Source: Rhabditoides inermis
Lineage: Eukaryota > Nematoda > Chromadorea > Rhabditida > Rhabditidae
Assembly: GCA_963966185.1 (NCBI GenBank)
Contig: CAWZYM010000401.1
Span: forward strand, 600,001-664,000
Direction: 5' to 3'
Length of the DNA stretch: 64,000 nucleotides
A program made the position numbers and the translations under genes. Positions 1 through 12,276 of the stretch are shown in pieces. Position 1 is the first letter of the stretch, and each line of letters begins with the position of its first letter. The notes under the pieces were generated by a model. The model had not been told where the DNA came from, ran no database searches, and was given only the letters and a program-made list of their open reading frames with translations.

Positions 1-204
<204 letters not shown>

Positions 205-410
205 TAGTGATTTATCCATAGGTGAACACAAAACACAAAGTACAAACTTAGGGTGGAATTTATGTACAAAGGTTTAGTGTTTCGTCCCGGTTGGATCCTT
301 GAAGCTTGAAGGGTACTGTTTTCTATAGCAAAGCCCCATCCGGTGCGTAGCATCTTTCGAGAACTTTGTTTCCATCGATAATTGTATTTGAATAAAAAAC
401 ATCATTGAAG

Positions 411-3110
411 TCGTGCGAGCTGTCGAATCCGTACTTCAACATTCTCTCGTCGCTGTTCTCGTTCTTTCTTCCCTGCACTGCGATGATCGCCCTGTACACG
501 GTCATCTTCCGCCGCCTCAAGCAGAGGGAGCGGGCGCGCAGCATGCGACAGGCACACCACGGAGAAGTCGACAAGGTGGGCAAATGTGTAGCCTTTACTG
601 TTATTGTATAGGTAAAAGCTAAGGTAGCCGCCGATTCAAGGTTTGCAGCCGCATGGGTAGAGGTCAGGGGCACGATAGTTTATCAATGAGGCACTTTATG
701 AGGCACTTTCTGAGAGGAGCGCGTTCTGAGATAAGCACGCGATGCTTTGACGCTTTCAGATCTCGACAGCGCTGCTGGGTGGGGCGCGGATGGCGCGCCA
801 GATGGGCCGCCACTTCAAGAACAAGACCGACCAGATACTGCTGGAGATCTCGTTTCAGGTATGGTTCTATGCAATAAGTTGCGCGCGGTGGGGTAGATCA
901 GAGGAAGAAGGAGAGTCAGCACTCGGCTAAATAGCGCGCGCCAAACAAGAGAGGCATACGGTTATGGCACCGTATTTCGAACTGCAAGCGAGGTAGATCG
1001 GAAACTATCGCTCTGGCGCAGAGTTTATGTGAGGTGTGCCTTCGAAAGGACACCAGCGATCGCTCTCGTCGGTCGGCTGTAGATGGCAGGTCTCCGGGCC
1101 TGTCACCAGCACACATCAGCCAACTGCAGAAGAAATCCATAGGATGGGGGGAAATCAGCGTTACGCATGTTCGCGTTGAGAGTTGTGGAGTAAGTGCAAC
1201 TCAAGACGTCGGTGCGCATACCACGAAGAAGTGGAGAATGGATGAATGATGAACATAAAACATAAATGATGAATCACGGTACCACCGAATTCCGTACAGT
1301 ATGCGTTGTAATACTGCACTTTTCCGTAACGTTACGATAAACTACAATAGCATGTGCTACTTGGTTCGAGAAGAACGTTCTGATTCTGGTTCTGGACGTA
1401 CCATACTTGCAGACGTCGTCGTTTCCCACCAACTCTAACTCGTCGGAGGATCCTTCCAGCATTTCGCCGTCGCCCTATTTACCTGATCAACTGGACATTA
1501 CGCCAAAGGTTGGCTATTTGATTTTCATTTCAATTGATCTTTGGTAATGAAGTCTACCACCTAAACCACTTTCGATGTAAAACTGTTTCCTACATTTCAT
1601 TTTGAACTAGTGAGTACCGTAACCCGCCGTGACTCTAGATCTCAATGGCGCACACAGAACCGCAGTGCCTACCGTCACTCAGGGAGCTACAAGAATCTCT
1701 ATCTATTCTTGACAGCACGATTAGCAAGAATGCGAGGTGAATTTCGTTTATTGATTATTGATTTTTACATTGTTTTGATGTATAAAATGCACATAAGAAT
1801 GTATTTAATGCTTCAATCTGTCAGATCGTTCGGCGAGAATCTCGAGGAGTTTTTCCCATTCATCGATTTGGATGAGGAGGACAGGTGATTGAATAGCCTC
1901 ATAATGCGAATCACCAGTATATCGCACGCACAGAACACTAGCGGAATTGGCTTCACAAAAATTTGTAGTTATAATTATGACACTTGAAATTCGAAAGTTG
2001 AAAGTTGAATTTTTAGCAACAAGAGTTCGCAACCGGCGCGCACACTGATCGCAAACGGCTCGTTGAAACGGGTGGCGGTGAGGTGAGCATTTATTACGAG
2101 TTTTTTTTTAAATATTTTTTTTAATTTTCATTCAAGTATTCAAGTAAGTATATTTTTTTGTGTGAGTTCATTGCCTACCGCATGTAGTTTGCTCCGTTTG
2201 CTCGTAAACCTGTCTATTTACTGTTCCCTGGTGCTATTCAAATTTTCAAATTTCAAAATAGCCTATAATTCTGTCTCAATAAGTTGCGCGAGGTAGGGTA
2301 GATCAGAGAAAGACGGAGAGTCAGCCTACGGCAATAACGCGCAAAACAAAAGAGGCAGACGGTTATGGCACCGTGTTTCGAGCTGCAAGCGAGGTAAATC
2401 GGAAACTATCGCTCTGGCGCAAGCTATATGACACTCACGCTCGAAAACTTTGCAGCGCGATTCCCATCGCCTCAGCGGACACGCCGCGGATCCACGTGAG
2501 CGCGAGCCAGCACTCCGCGCCCTGCCCCCAGACACACACCACGCTCGAGCTGAAGCTCGACAAGAAGGTATTTAATCGATTTAGACAGTGTTTAATTTCA
2601 TTACCAGGTTTAACTATCGTGTTTGTATTTAGTTGAACTAGAAGCTAGAAGGTGTCGTTTTCAGCTACCTTTATCTTCACTTGTTTGCATTGAATTGCAG
2701 GAGGAGCAGATAGAGCGGCGCAAGCACTCGGCGCGCGATCGGCTATGGAAGAGGTGATTTCTTATTTCTTATGCTATAATTCTCTTATGCTGCGTTCATG
2801 CCCATATTTCGTGTTTCGGGTGCATTTCGGGTGTCCGAAACACACACGAAACGCACAAGCATACCGAAAGCGACACGAAACGGTCGGTTTCGGGCGTGGT
2901 TTCCGTTTCGGGCGTTTCGTTTTCGTTTCGCCACCGTTTCGGAAAAAAAACTCGCACACACACGGAATCTACGGCGAAACCCTCCCGAAAGACGCCCGAA
3001 ACCGTTGTCCGTTTCGGCGAAAGCTACTTATTGGTGGGTTGATTTCGAGGGTGACCGGTCGGTCTGGTGTTCTGCTGGCTCGAAATGATGTAGATTTGAA
3101 AAAGTATATT

Positions 3111-3150
<40 letters not shown>

Positions 3151-4754
3151 CCGAAACGGTGGCGAAACGGAAACGAAACGCCCGAAACGGAAACCACGAC
3201 CAAAACCAACCATTTCGTGTCGATTTCGGTATGCTTTCGTGTGTGTTTCGGACACCCGAAACGCATCCGAAACACGAAATATGGGCATGAACGAAACATT
3301 ACATAATTTCACTGTCCTCGTTGTACTTCTGTGTGTTTCAGGATGACCGCCGGTCTGACAGTCCGTCCTTCCAGACGCCTCGCAAAGAAAGCTAGCAAAC
3401 AAATGCGGCGAGAGCACAAAGCCACCGTCACGCTCGCAGTCGTTCTAGGTATGCGATTTTTTTGTTTGTTTGTTTACTATTAATAGACATTACCTTTTTG
3501 TTTCGTGTATGGAACATGTATGACTATGCAACATCCTTGATTCAGGTGCTATGCGTGTGTCCATTTAGAGATTTAGAGGTTGTGATAATGATATTATTAC
3601 ACCGTTACATAGCCCGATCTCAAAGTGCACGGGACTATCACATTATCACAACTTTATTATTCCAGAAATAGTGTTTGATATTTGATTTGATGATGTCGCA
3701 CCATAACTTTCAAACAAGTGAAGTTAAAAAAAGGGAAATGTTATTTTCATCCACGCACCCTGCACTCTCTGAAAATTATTTTTCCAAAATAACGTATGTA
3801 GACCAGAGTTGTTTATGTTTATGTGATAACAAAATGCCAAAACGTCAGCCGTTAGCCTATCAAGATGGTCTACTCTAACTCTATTGTATGCTTTCTAGTG
3901 TTGTGGATTGCGATGTCATGTTCACGTATGAGTGCGACTCGGAGGTAGATCAGTTTTCTACAATGACGCGGCCAACTGAATACTACGATCACAGTACAAA
4001 AGGCAATAAATATAACACTACAGTCGTAATCCTGTTCTCTATTCATTTATTTAAAACAATCACAACCCCTCCGTAGCCGTGTTCCTGTTCTGCTGGCTGC
4101 CCTTCTTCGTGTTGCACCTGTCCAACTCGCTCTGCGCCCTGCGCACCGCCAACGCCTGCATCAACCCGCTCGCCTTCCTGCTAGCTACCTGGCTCGGATA
4201 GTGAGTTTTTCATATTGCCTATTACCTTGAAATGTCTACTGCCCGCTGGGTTGTAACAATTAGTTTAGTAATACGAACATTTCTCAATTTAAAGATGCTT
4301 GGCGAAACCACCTTGATCCATATTCGCGTTTCCTTAGTACTTTATTGCGTGTTATTGATTAGTGTTATTGGTTATGTAGTTATGTAGTTATTGAGGTATG
4401 TTAGTCTAAACTCGGCAAGTTTCGCGGTTCTTTGAATTTCGGTTCGGCGGTGCTAGGTAGACGCATCTTCCATTCATCATGAGATAGTTGGCACGTGCGC
4501 AGCGCCTACGCAGTCATCTCTCGAACGCGGCAAAAGTCACCCGAATCCATTCAAAAAATCCATTCTCACCATCAACCAGAGATCACGCCGCCGTGACCAA
4601 AAAAGGGCGAACGCAGAGAACGATTTCATATTAAAACGATTATAAACCTAATTTCAGTCTCAACTCGTCCCTCAATCCGCTGATCTACACGGTGTTCGAT
4701 CAGCGGTTTCGAAACGCGTTCCGAGTGCTCCTGCACTGCACCCGGTCAAAATAG
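411..4754 (+). CDS. D2-like dopamine receptor (GPCR), 5'-truncated by window edge
   Basis: This is the C-terminal 358 residues of a rhodopsin-family amine receptor; TM1-TM4 lie beyond the left edge. Exons: 411-575, 760-858, 1413-1508, 1639-1736, 1825-1884, 2017-2082, 2456-2567, 2701-2753, 3342-3448, 4077-4200, 4658-4754, all phase-consistent. The first exon is TM5 with the serine pattern SSLFS, matching the catechol-binding serines of D2 receptors (SSIVS). A long third intracellular loop of roughly 240 residues follows. TM6 has FLFCWLPFF and TM7 has NSSLNPLIY. The protein ends abruptly at FRNAFRVLLHCTRSK, like the short Cys-ending tail of D2. A long loop plus short tail is typical of Gi/o-coupled D2-like receptors (worm DOP-2/DOP-3 class). 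I cannot decide which paralogue it is. The loop exon at 1639 has a weak acceptor (CTCTAG) and is the least certain. Confidence 0.88.
860..1028 (+). repeat. Dispersed ~165-bp element, copy 1
   Basis: First of five related copies. The consensus begins TATAGTTCTATGCTCGCAAT, continues through TTGCGCGCGGTGGGGTAGAT and CGGTTATGGCACCGT, and ends TATCGCTCTGGCGCAGGCTA. This copy starts essentially at the 5' splice site of the receptor intron at 859. It is in the sense orientation of its host gene. Confidence 0.9.
2270..2430 (+). repeat. Dispersed ~165-bp element, copy 2
   Basis: The second, most diverged copy of the element at 860, in another intron of the same receptor gene and again in sense orientation. 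It ends about 25 bp before the 3' splice site of the exon at 2456. The first bases of the consensus (TATAGTTCTATGC) are poorly conserved here. Confidence 0.85.
2789..3297. mobile_element. Foldback/MITE-like element with ~150-bp inverted arms
   Basis: The left arm starts near GTTCATGCCCATATTTCGTG. The right arm is its reverse complement, ending near 3297. The arms share long blocks such as TTTCGGGTGTCCGAAACACA and TGGTTTCCGTTTCGGGCGTT. The centre contains a (GT)n run at about 3112-3148. It lies wholly within a receptor intron (2754-3341). No transposase is seen, so it would be non-autonomous. I could not assign a clear target-site duplication. Confidence 0.85.
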
Positions 4755-5659
4755 GCTCCTCCTCCTCATTTGCATATTCTTGCTAGGTCGCCGATCTCCC
4801 CCACCCCTCCTGAATACGCGGTATCGAAGCTACTCAACTCAGGATCTCCCTTCCATTTCTGTCTCTCTTGTCATCCCCCCAAACCGATTCCATAGCACCC
4901 TTTCCCCAAGCAGAGCATTTCATATAAAATTTTATTAATCGTTTTTCTTTGATATGGGTGCCGTGTGTGTGTCATTTCTTTACCTGTTTCTATATTGCCA
5001 AAAACACAGAGAAAGATTGTTGACAATATATGCACGATGAATGATAAAGAGATCGTTATCATCTTCAAAGAGCAACAGCAGGTGAATACAGTACATCAGT
5101 AGAGTGTAGACTACGTGTGACTGTGCACTTTGGAAGATCGATATCACTTGTGTAATTATCCCATAGTATTAGGAATTCAAGAAGTCAAGAATACTTAAAA
5201 GGAGAGGGATCGCTGATCGCTGATTTTCGCTCGCCGCCCGTTTGTCAGAAGCTGTCGGTATGCATTGCACGCAAGCGCAACCGGTACATGATCGTTCACG
5301 ACGTTCACAGACCGAATTAGCCGTTTGCCCGCAGGTGTGACACCGTTGTTGCCCTCCGATCTCGTTTCTCCCCTGCCACTCACATCACTATCACTACCGT
5401 GTCGCATTGTGTTACCAATACTGATCGCTGATCTCTCATCTCTCATAGTCGCTCTCTCTCTCTCTCCCTCTCTCTCCCCCTCTCTCTCTCTCTCTCTCTC
5501 TCTCTCCCCCACTCTCTCTATCCGGTCTGACCCGCCGCCCGGGGGCAATCGCTATTGTGTTGTTGCTTGTAATTCTACCACGCCATCTCTGAGCGATCAC
5601 ATACACACATAGACCGCGAGATCATGACGTATGGCTAGGGTGGGCGCGGGGTGTTGGGA
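4755..5659. other. Intergenic spacer
   Basis: This is the region between the receptor stop codon and the next promoter. It probably includes the receptor 3' UTR. A CT-rich low-complexity tract lies at about 5450-5520. I see no coding exon in it. Confidence 0.7.
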
Positions 5660-5757
5660 GAGTGTTAGGGGGCGGGGGGCCGCCTCCATATAAGACCGAC
5701 GCGCACCGACGGTCAGCCATCACTTACACACACACAACACCTTGCTAATTCCGAAAC
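5660..5757 (+). promoter_or_regulatory. Core promoter and 5' UTR of the small secreted-protein gene
   Basis: A G-rich stretch (GGGGGCGGGGGGCC) is followed by TATAAG at 5689-5694. About 60 bp of leader, including a run of CA dinucleotides, then leads to the ATG at 5758. This spacing fits a TATA promoter initiating at roughly 5715-5725. The initiation site is inferred. Confidence 0.6.
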
Positions 5758-6544
5758 ATGCACGCTTCGGCTGTTCTCGTTCTGCTCGCGACGCTACTCG
5801 TGCAAGGTGAGAGAGGGGTTTCCCCGTTCAGTCTATACATTCCCATGGATCAGTCGCTTACCGTACGCATTTGCAGAGGTGACGTCGATTTCGATCAGCG
5901 ACATCTACAGTCGCATTCTGGAGAAGGAGCGCAACGTCGACGACACGTTCGCCTTCCAGTTCATCCGTCCCATTGGATCCGTCGCAGGAGAGCTGGTGAG
6001 CACATCATCATCATCATTTCTCTTTTTCATCATCATCTCTCCCACTCATATCAGTTACTGATTTTTTTCAAGCAAATCATCATTTTTTCGCATCATTGAT
6101 CATTTCATCATCATCACTTTTATCAGTAACTGATAGTTCTTTTTTTCTCTCGAGCAAATCGGTCTAATACATCATATACCTTTTTCACATCTTCACATCA
6201 TGAAACTTTTCATCACGCTTATCAGTTACTGCTCGTGCAAATCATCATTCTATCATACCTTTTTTATCATTCTTATCAACTGAATGCAAATCATTATATG
6301 CTCTATCACATCTTATACTTTTTTATCACGTTTATTAACTGGAACCATCGCTCTCATCAACTGATCCTGTTTGCAGATCTGGCCGCGCTCGTACTCGGAG
6401 CCGTCGGAGCTCGTCTTCGACGAGAACGGCGCGGCGTTCAACGTGCGTCCGCGTCCCTCGCTCTCCCAGATCCTGCGCACCCGCTCCCGACCCTACTACT
6501 CCAACGCCGGCACCGTCAACTCGAACGACCTCCGCCGCGCCTGA
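5758..6544 (+). CDS. Small secreted protein, 111 aa, function unknown
   Basis: Three exons (5758-5806, 5877-5995, 6377-6544) join in frame to give 111 residues. The N-terminus MHASAVLVLLATLLVQ is a good signal peptide. The mature part contains ISDIYSRILEKERNVDD, an aromatic stretch IWPRSYSEPSELVFDENG, and an Arg/Ser-rich C-terminal part with LRTRSRPYYSNAG that ends in LRRA. No cysteines are present, so it is unlikely to be a disulfide-rich effector. Length, signal peptide and scattered Arg pairs would fit a neuropeptide precursor or a secreted hormone-like protein, but I recognise no known peptide. The second intron is rich in ATCATC repeats. A TATA box 69 bp upstream supports this start. Confidence 0.75.
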
Positions 6545-7199
6545 GCTCTCGGCAGACGTCCGACGGTTGTCAAAGTCAAGAATCAGTCGTCACGCAGACG
6601 TCATCTTCATCAGACGTCCGTCAGACGTTCGTCAGACCGTATTTGAGCCGTGCCGCCTCTCATTCCACCCTCTCTCTCTCGCCCAGCTTTACTCTTGTCT
6701 GTATATATTTGTGGTCGCTCAGCTTTTACACACACGCCTAATAATCGCCTAGTCAGTGTCATATATGTTTCATGTACGGTTTTTTGTGATAAACATTTTG
6801 AATGATGATGGTCACTAGAGAAGCGCTGGGGACAAGGAAGTGTGGGTTGTGGGTGATCGAATTAGCTGCCACACCCCGGTCTCTTTCGCGCGAACAAGGG
6901 GGGAGGGTTTATGTCGTGTGAATCTGTGAACTCGCGTAAAACCGTTTGTTGCATGTACACACTTACACAAACGACATGGAGAGAAGGAAACGCCCACCAT
7001 TTGTCATTGCAATTGTGTAGTAGTCGATTCTCTGCAACATTGTGATCGAAAAATCGAATCAGCTGACAACTGCAGCCAAACTTTCTGCAAGATTGATCTG
7101 CAGAAGATATCGGGGGAAAAAACAGCGACTATCAAAAGACAGATGATCAGACGATCAACCGTCGCGCTTATCTCTCTCCAGTATTTCTTTTGGGGAGTG

Positions 7200-7202
<3 letters not shown>

Positions 7203-7241
<39 letters not shown>
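7203..7241. repeat. (GA)n microsatellite
   Basis: About 20 uninterrupted GA dinucleotides in intergenic DNA. Confidence 0.95.
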
Positions 7242-8069
7242 AAGAAAACACGGGTGGTGGAAAAGATGGGGGGACATGGCGCTCGCGTGGCCACACACGG
7301 TCTCTGCAAGAGTGGTGATGGATCGCCGATGGTCGCGCCCCCTCCCATAGACCACAACAACGTGACGTCGCGCTCCCGCGGTCTCCCACATGCATATGCA
7401 AATCAAAAGAGGGGGTGAGTAGCAGCGATTAGGTAGTGAGGCGTGCGTCGGACGTCGCCTCCGGCCCCACGTTGTTTTGAGTTGTGTGGCTGAGCAGCGC
7501 ATTTCCTCACTCACTCACTCACCCACTCCAACCACAATCGATCCCGGGCTCACACACACATACCTAACTATATTCGGGTTTTGGCAGAGTTTCTTTTTGA
7601 TTTGGAGTGACTATATTTCCGGCGCTGGCGCAGTGATCCATGCATCCATATGACTTTGCTCTGCGCGAGGCTGTCGCTTTTTTTTTGAAGTGCACGACAT
7701 TTACGTGCTTGTGAACTGCTGGCAATGGTTTCGCTTGAACGTTTGTGTGTTTATTTCAAAGAGTTTCCATTATTCCTCTTGTGATGTTCCAATTCCAAGG
7801 ATTGTATGAAGGAACGCGCTTTGTGTTTTCTTCGTCTTCATCAAGATCAAATATCAAATGCAATCCTGCTAAACATTTGTGTCACTATAAAATGACACTT
7901 AAATATTTTCATCCAGTGCATTTCTCGTTGTGTGGAACCAGAATTCCTGAATTTCTTGAATCGCAGTCGTCGTGTTTTGACTCGAGGAGTTGATTCGAGA
8001 GGGTGCAAAATAGGTCTCGCGCGGCGCTCTTTCAGCTTCTTTCTGCCGCGAGAGGAGTGCTACGTGAAC

Positions 8070-8072
<3 letters not shown>

Positions 8073-8126
<54 letters not shown>
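8073..8126. repeat. (GA)n microsatellite followed by a G run
   Basis: About 26 GA dinucleotides ending in a run of G residues. Confidence 0.95.
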
Positions 8127-8132
<6 letters not shown>

Positions 8133-9539
8133 TAATCGGCCGCGCCACCACCTCCGAATCCATATCGTCGTGTTTTCGTGGTGCAGAAGGCGCGTGGTGC
8201 GTCTCCCCTGGTCACTCTAGACGCGCACAAGTACACGGACACTTTGTCCATTCTCTATACTCGAATAGAGCTTGCGAGCAGGGCGGATAATCGCTGCGAT
8301 CGCTTGCCGACGCCGGAATTGCTGAGGCATATGACCCCCCCCCTCTCTCTCTCTCTCTTTCTTCCAGGTTTCGCGCTCCGGAAACGCGCAAGTAGATAGG
8401 GGCCCGCGCGAGCATGTTTCAACTAACTGCCCCACTATAGTCAGGTGTGTGCTATTCGTTCGCCCTTCCACTCCCCTTCGCCCACCTCTCTTTTTGAGTT
8501 TCGAGTGAACGCTGAGTTGTTGCTATTTCGTCATTGCTGAATACACTTTGCTGGTTGCGGTTCTAACTCTGTTCTATACGTGATAGTCATTGCAATGATC
8601 TACTTCCACTACTAGTACACCTTTCGCAGCCTTTTGCGCGCGCGGCTCTTTTATTATCCCCCCTCTCTCTCCCTCCCTACCTCCTCGGAATAGCAAGGGT
8701 GGGGGGCAATATTTATCTATGCGATTGTGGGTTGTGTTATTATACACCCGAGTGCTGTCGACTTTTGAGGGGGCCCAGCGATGGCTAGCCGGAGAAGTGC
8801 TCCGGCAGCAGCCCATAATTGGCCTCTCCCTCCCTCCCTCTCCCTCCCTCTCTCTCTCGCTGCAATCTGAGGGGCGCTCCACCTGACCCAAGAGGCCAAC
8901 AGACTATAGTCGAAATGCCAGTGACCGAGCCCCATTTTTTTCGCGAACGCATGACTTTGTGTGTGTGTCGCGAGCTAGTCTCGTCTTCCGGTCATACGCA
9001 ATTCCGTATTGTTGCGTTATGGTATGTTGTTATGCAAGGATGGATCATTTATTTTCGGCGCGCCGCGTGAAGAGACCATGAAGTAGTCTTTATCGCTCTA
9101 TTTCTATTTCTACTACGACAGGGATTACTGTTTGCCGCGCATTTTGCTTCCACTTGAGTGACTCGATTTTCGCAAACCTATACTCTCACATGCATTTCTC
9201 TGATTTCTCTTTACTACCCTCGACTTGACTCATTATCTTCCCGCGCGCATCGTTTTTTTTCTTTTTTCCTCTATGTGTCATCCTTCGATTTTCTATCTGT
9301 CTTTTTTCAAATGATCGTGTGTAATTTGAAAATAAAAAAAATTCTAAATTTTAAATACGCTGTATTTGATATTTGATGCTTCATTAGAGAGGGCGCGCAG
9401 CGCCCTCTCTCTTGGGTTAAAATAAGGCTCGCGCCAGAATTTTCAAGTAGCGATATCCAAAGGACATGTTAGCAACAATGTGAAGTCTTCCAATTTATGT
9501 CGTTTCCAGTCACGCTAGCTGATAGCTAGCCCTCTGCTG

Positions 9540-11690
9540 GCGGGCGAGCGCGAGAGCACGCGAGAGAGCACGCTGTTTGGAGAGAGACAGATGTACTTTG
9601 GTGGCTGCGATCAGTAGGAATTTAGTAAGGGGAGAGAGAAAGAGAGAACGAGAGAACGAGAGAACGAGAGAACGAGAGAACGAGAGAACGAGAGAACGAT
9701 ATAACGAGAGAAAAGGTGAAAAAGAGAGGAGGGAAGGAGGGAAGGAGAGACGGAGAGAACGAGAGAACGAGAGAACGAGAGAAGGATAGAAAGAGAGAAC
9801 GAGAGAACGAGAGAACCAGAGAAAGAAAGAAAGATATAAAAAGAGAACGAGAGAGCTAGAGAACGAGAGAAAGAGAGAAAGGGAGAAGGAGGGAAGGAGG
9901 GATGGAGAGAAGAAGAGAAGGATAGAAAGAGAGAACGAGAGAACTAGAGAACGAAAGAAAGAGAGAAAGAGAGAAAGAGATAAAGAGAGAACGAGAGAAA
10001 GCGAGAACGATATAACGAGAGAATTAGAGAACGAGAGAAAGAGAGAATGGGAGGAGGAGGGAAGGAGGGAAGGAGAGAAAGAGAGAAAGAGAGAACGAGA
10101 AAACGAGAAAACGAGAGAAAGAGAAAACGAGAGAAAGAGAGAACGATATAACGAGAGAGCTAGAGAACGAGAGAAAGAGAGAAAGGGAGAAGGAGGGAAG
10201 GAGGGATGGAGAGAAGAAGAGAAGGAGAGAAGGAGAGAACTAGAGAAAAAAGAGAAAGAGAGAAAGAGAGAAAGAGAGAAAGAGAGAAAGAGAGAAAGAG
10301 AGAAAGAGAGAAAGAGAGAAAGAGAGAAAGAGAGAAAGAGAGAAAGAGAGAAAGAGAGAAAGAGAGAAAGAGAGAAAGAGAGAAAGAGATAATGAGAGAA
10401 CGAGAGAAAGAGAAACCGATAGAAAGAGAAAACGAGTGAAAGAGAGAACGATATAACGAGAGAACTAGAGAACGAGAGAAAGAGAGAAAGTGAGAAGGCG
10501 GGAAGGAGGGAAGGAAAGAAGGAGAGAACGAGACAACGAGAGAACGAGACAACGAGACAACGAGACAACGAGAGAACGAGAGAACGAGAAAACGAGAGAA
10601 CGAGAGAAAGAGAGAAAGAGAGAAGGAGAGAAGGAGGGAAGAAGAGAAGGAGAGACGGAGAGAACGAGAGAACGAGAGAACGAGAGAACGAGAGAAGGAT
10701 AGAAAGAGAGAACGAGATAAAGAGAGAACGAGAGAACGAGAGAACGAGAGAACGAGAAAACGAGAGAAAGAGAGAACAAGAGAAAGAGAGAACGAAAGAA
10801 AGAGAGAACGATATAACTAGAGAACGAGAGAACGAGAGAAAGAGAGAAGGAGGGTGGTAGGAGGGAAGGAGGGAAGAAGAGAAGGAGAGACGGAGAGACG
10901 GAGAAAACGAGAGAACGAGAGAACGAGAAACGAGAGAACGAGAGAACGAGAGAACGAGAGAACGAGAGAACGAGAGAAAGAGAGAAAGAGAGAAAGAGAG
11001 AACGAGAGAAAGAGAGAACTGGAGAACTAGAGAAAAAGAGAAAGGGAGAAGGAGGGAAGGAGGGAAGGAGAGAAGAAGAGAAGGAGACACGCGAGAACGA
11101 GAGAACGAGAGAACGAGAGAACGAGAGAACGAGAGAACGAGAGAACGAGAGAAAGAGAAAACGAAATAACGAGAGAACTAGATAACGAGAGAACGAGAGA
11201 ACGAGAGAAAGAGAGAAAGGGAGAAGGGGGGAAGGAGGGAAGGAGAGAAGGAGAGACGGAGAGACGGAGAGAACGAGAGAACGAGAGAACGAGAGAACGA
11301 GAGAACGAGAGAAAGAGAGAACGAGAGAAAGAGAGAAAAGAGAGAAAAGAGAGAACGAGAGAAAGAGAGAAAAGAGAGAAAGGGAGAAAGAGAGAACGAG
11401 AGAACGAGAGAACTAGAGAACGAGAGAAAGAGAGAAAGGGATAACGAGAGAACGAGAGAAAGAGAGAACGAGAGAAAGAGAGAACGAGAGAAAGAGAGAA
11501 GGAAAGAAGGAGGGAAGGAAGGAAGGAGGGAAGGAGAGGAGGAGAGGAGGAGAGAAGGGGAGAAGGAGAGAAGGAGGGAAGGAATGGGAGGAGAGAAGGA
11601 GGAAAGGAGAGGAGGAGAGAAGGAAAGAAGGAGAGAAGGAGGGAAGGAATGGAAGGAGAGAACGAGAGAACGAGAAAATATCGAATAAAT
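9540..11690. repeat. 2.1-kb purine-rich minisatellite array (GAGAGAAC/GAGAGAAA)
   Basis: This is an array of 8-bp units, mainly GAGAGAAC and GAGAGAAA. It is punctuated every 150-250 bp by blocks of GGAAGGAGGGAAGGAG type, giving an irregular higher-order structure. A perfect (GAGAAA)n-like stretch lies at about 10255-10390. The long Ser/Leu/Phe/Arg reading frame on the minus strand is just this repeat in translation. The array ends where unique AT-rich sequence begins near 11680. Confidence 0.95.
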
Positions 11691-11783
11691 TTGAAATGAA
11701 ATTGATGAAATAATGAGAGAAGAACATGTTACATGTATGAAGACGAGAGAGAAAATTTCTATGAAATTCAACAAAAGGACATA

Positions 11784-12276
11784 TATTATCTTTTAAAAGT
11801 ACTTCCGTAAAAAGTGTTGTTTGTGTTAACCTGATTCAAGAAAAGCGCATGCATATATTATTAATTTTCGAAAAATCAAATCGTAAACACCTGAACATGA
11901 AAACTAACACAAACTTGCTCTTTCAAAACGTTGAATAATTTTTGAATAATTAATGTTGAATAATTCCATGTTTTATTTTTTTGACATTTTTATACCTGAA
12001 ACATTGAGTCAAACAACATCACGAATAACATTTTATTTTACTGATAAACCATAAATAATAAACCGCAAAAAACACTAAATAAACAAAACAATCGTATTAT
12101 TCTGAATGTTACGTGTAACTATTCTATATTCGTTTGAAAGAGCAAGTTTGTGTTAGTTTTCATGTTCAGGTGTTTACGATTTGATTTTTCGAAAATTAAT
12201 AATATATGCATGCGCTTTTCTTGAATCAGGTTAACACAAACAACACTTTTTACGGAAGTACTTTTAAAAGATAATA
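11784..12276. mobile_element. Inverted-repeat element with ~147-bp arms
   Basis: The left arm is 11784-11930 and the right arm 12131-12276. They are near-perfect reverse complements; I see essentially one indel near the inner end. They share, for example, AAAAGTACTTCCGTAAAAAG and TGATTCAAGAAAAGCGCATG. A 200-bp AT-rich loop separates them. No coding capacity is present. The near-identity of the arms suggests a recent insertion or arm-to-arm gene conversion. A MITE or a palindromic foldback element would fit. Confidence 0.9.

Larger units (their letters stand above)
6545..9539. other. Gene-poor intergenic region with GA/TC microsatellites
   Basis: I see no convincing exon on either strand. (GA)n runs occur at about 7203-7241 and 8073-8125, and CT/TCCC-rich tracts at about 8339-8358, 8660-8690 and 8820-8860. 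Reading frames rich in RE or SL across these tracts are translated microsatellites. Any regulatory content is not recognisable by eye. Confidence 0.6.

Noticed and set aside
7143..8290. Arg-Glu and Ser-Leu rich frames in the 7-8 kb region
   Set aside because: They are driven by (GA)n microsatellites; no splice-supported exon chain was found.
9510..11090. 526-codon minus-strand reading frame rich in Ser/Leu/Phe/Arg
   Set aside because: It is the translation of the GAGAGAAC/GAGAGAAA array; composition and frame continuity follow from the repeat.
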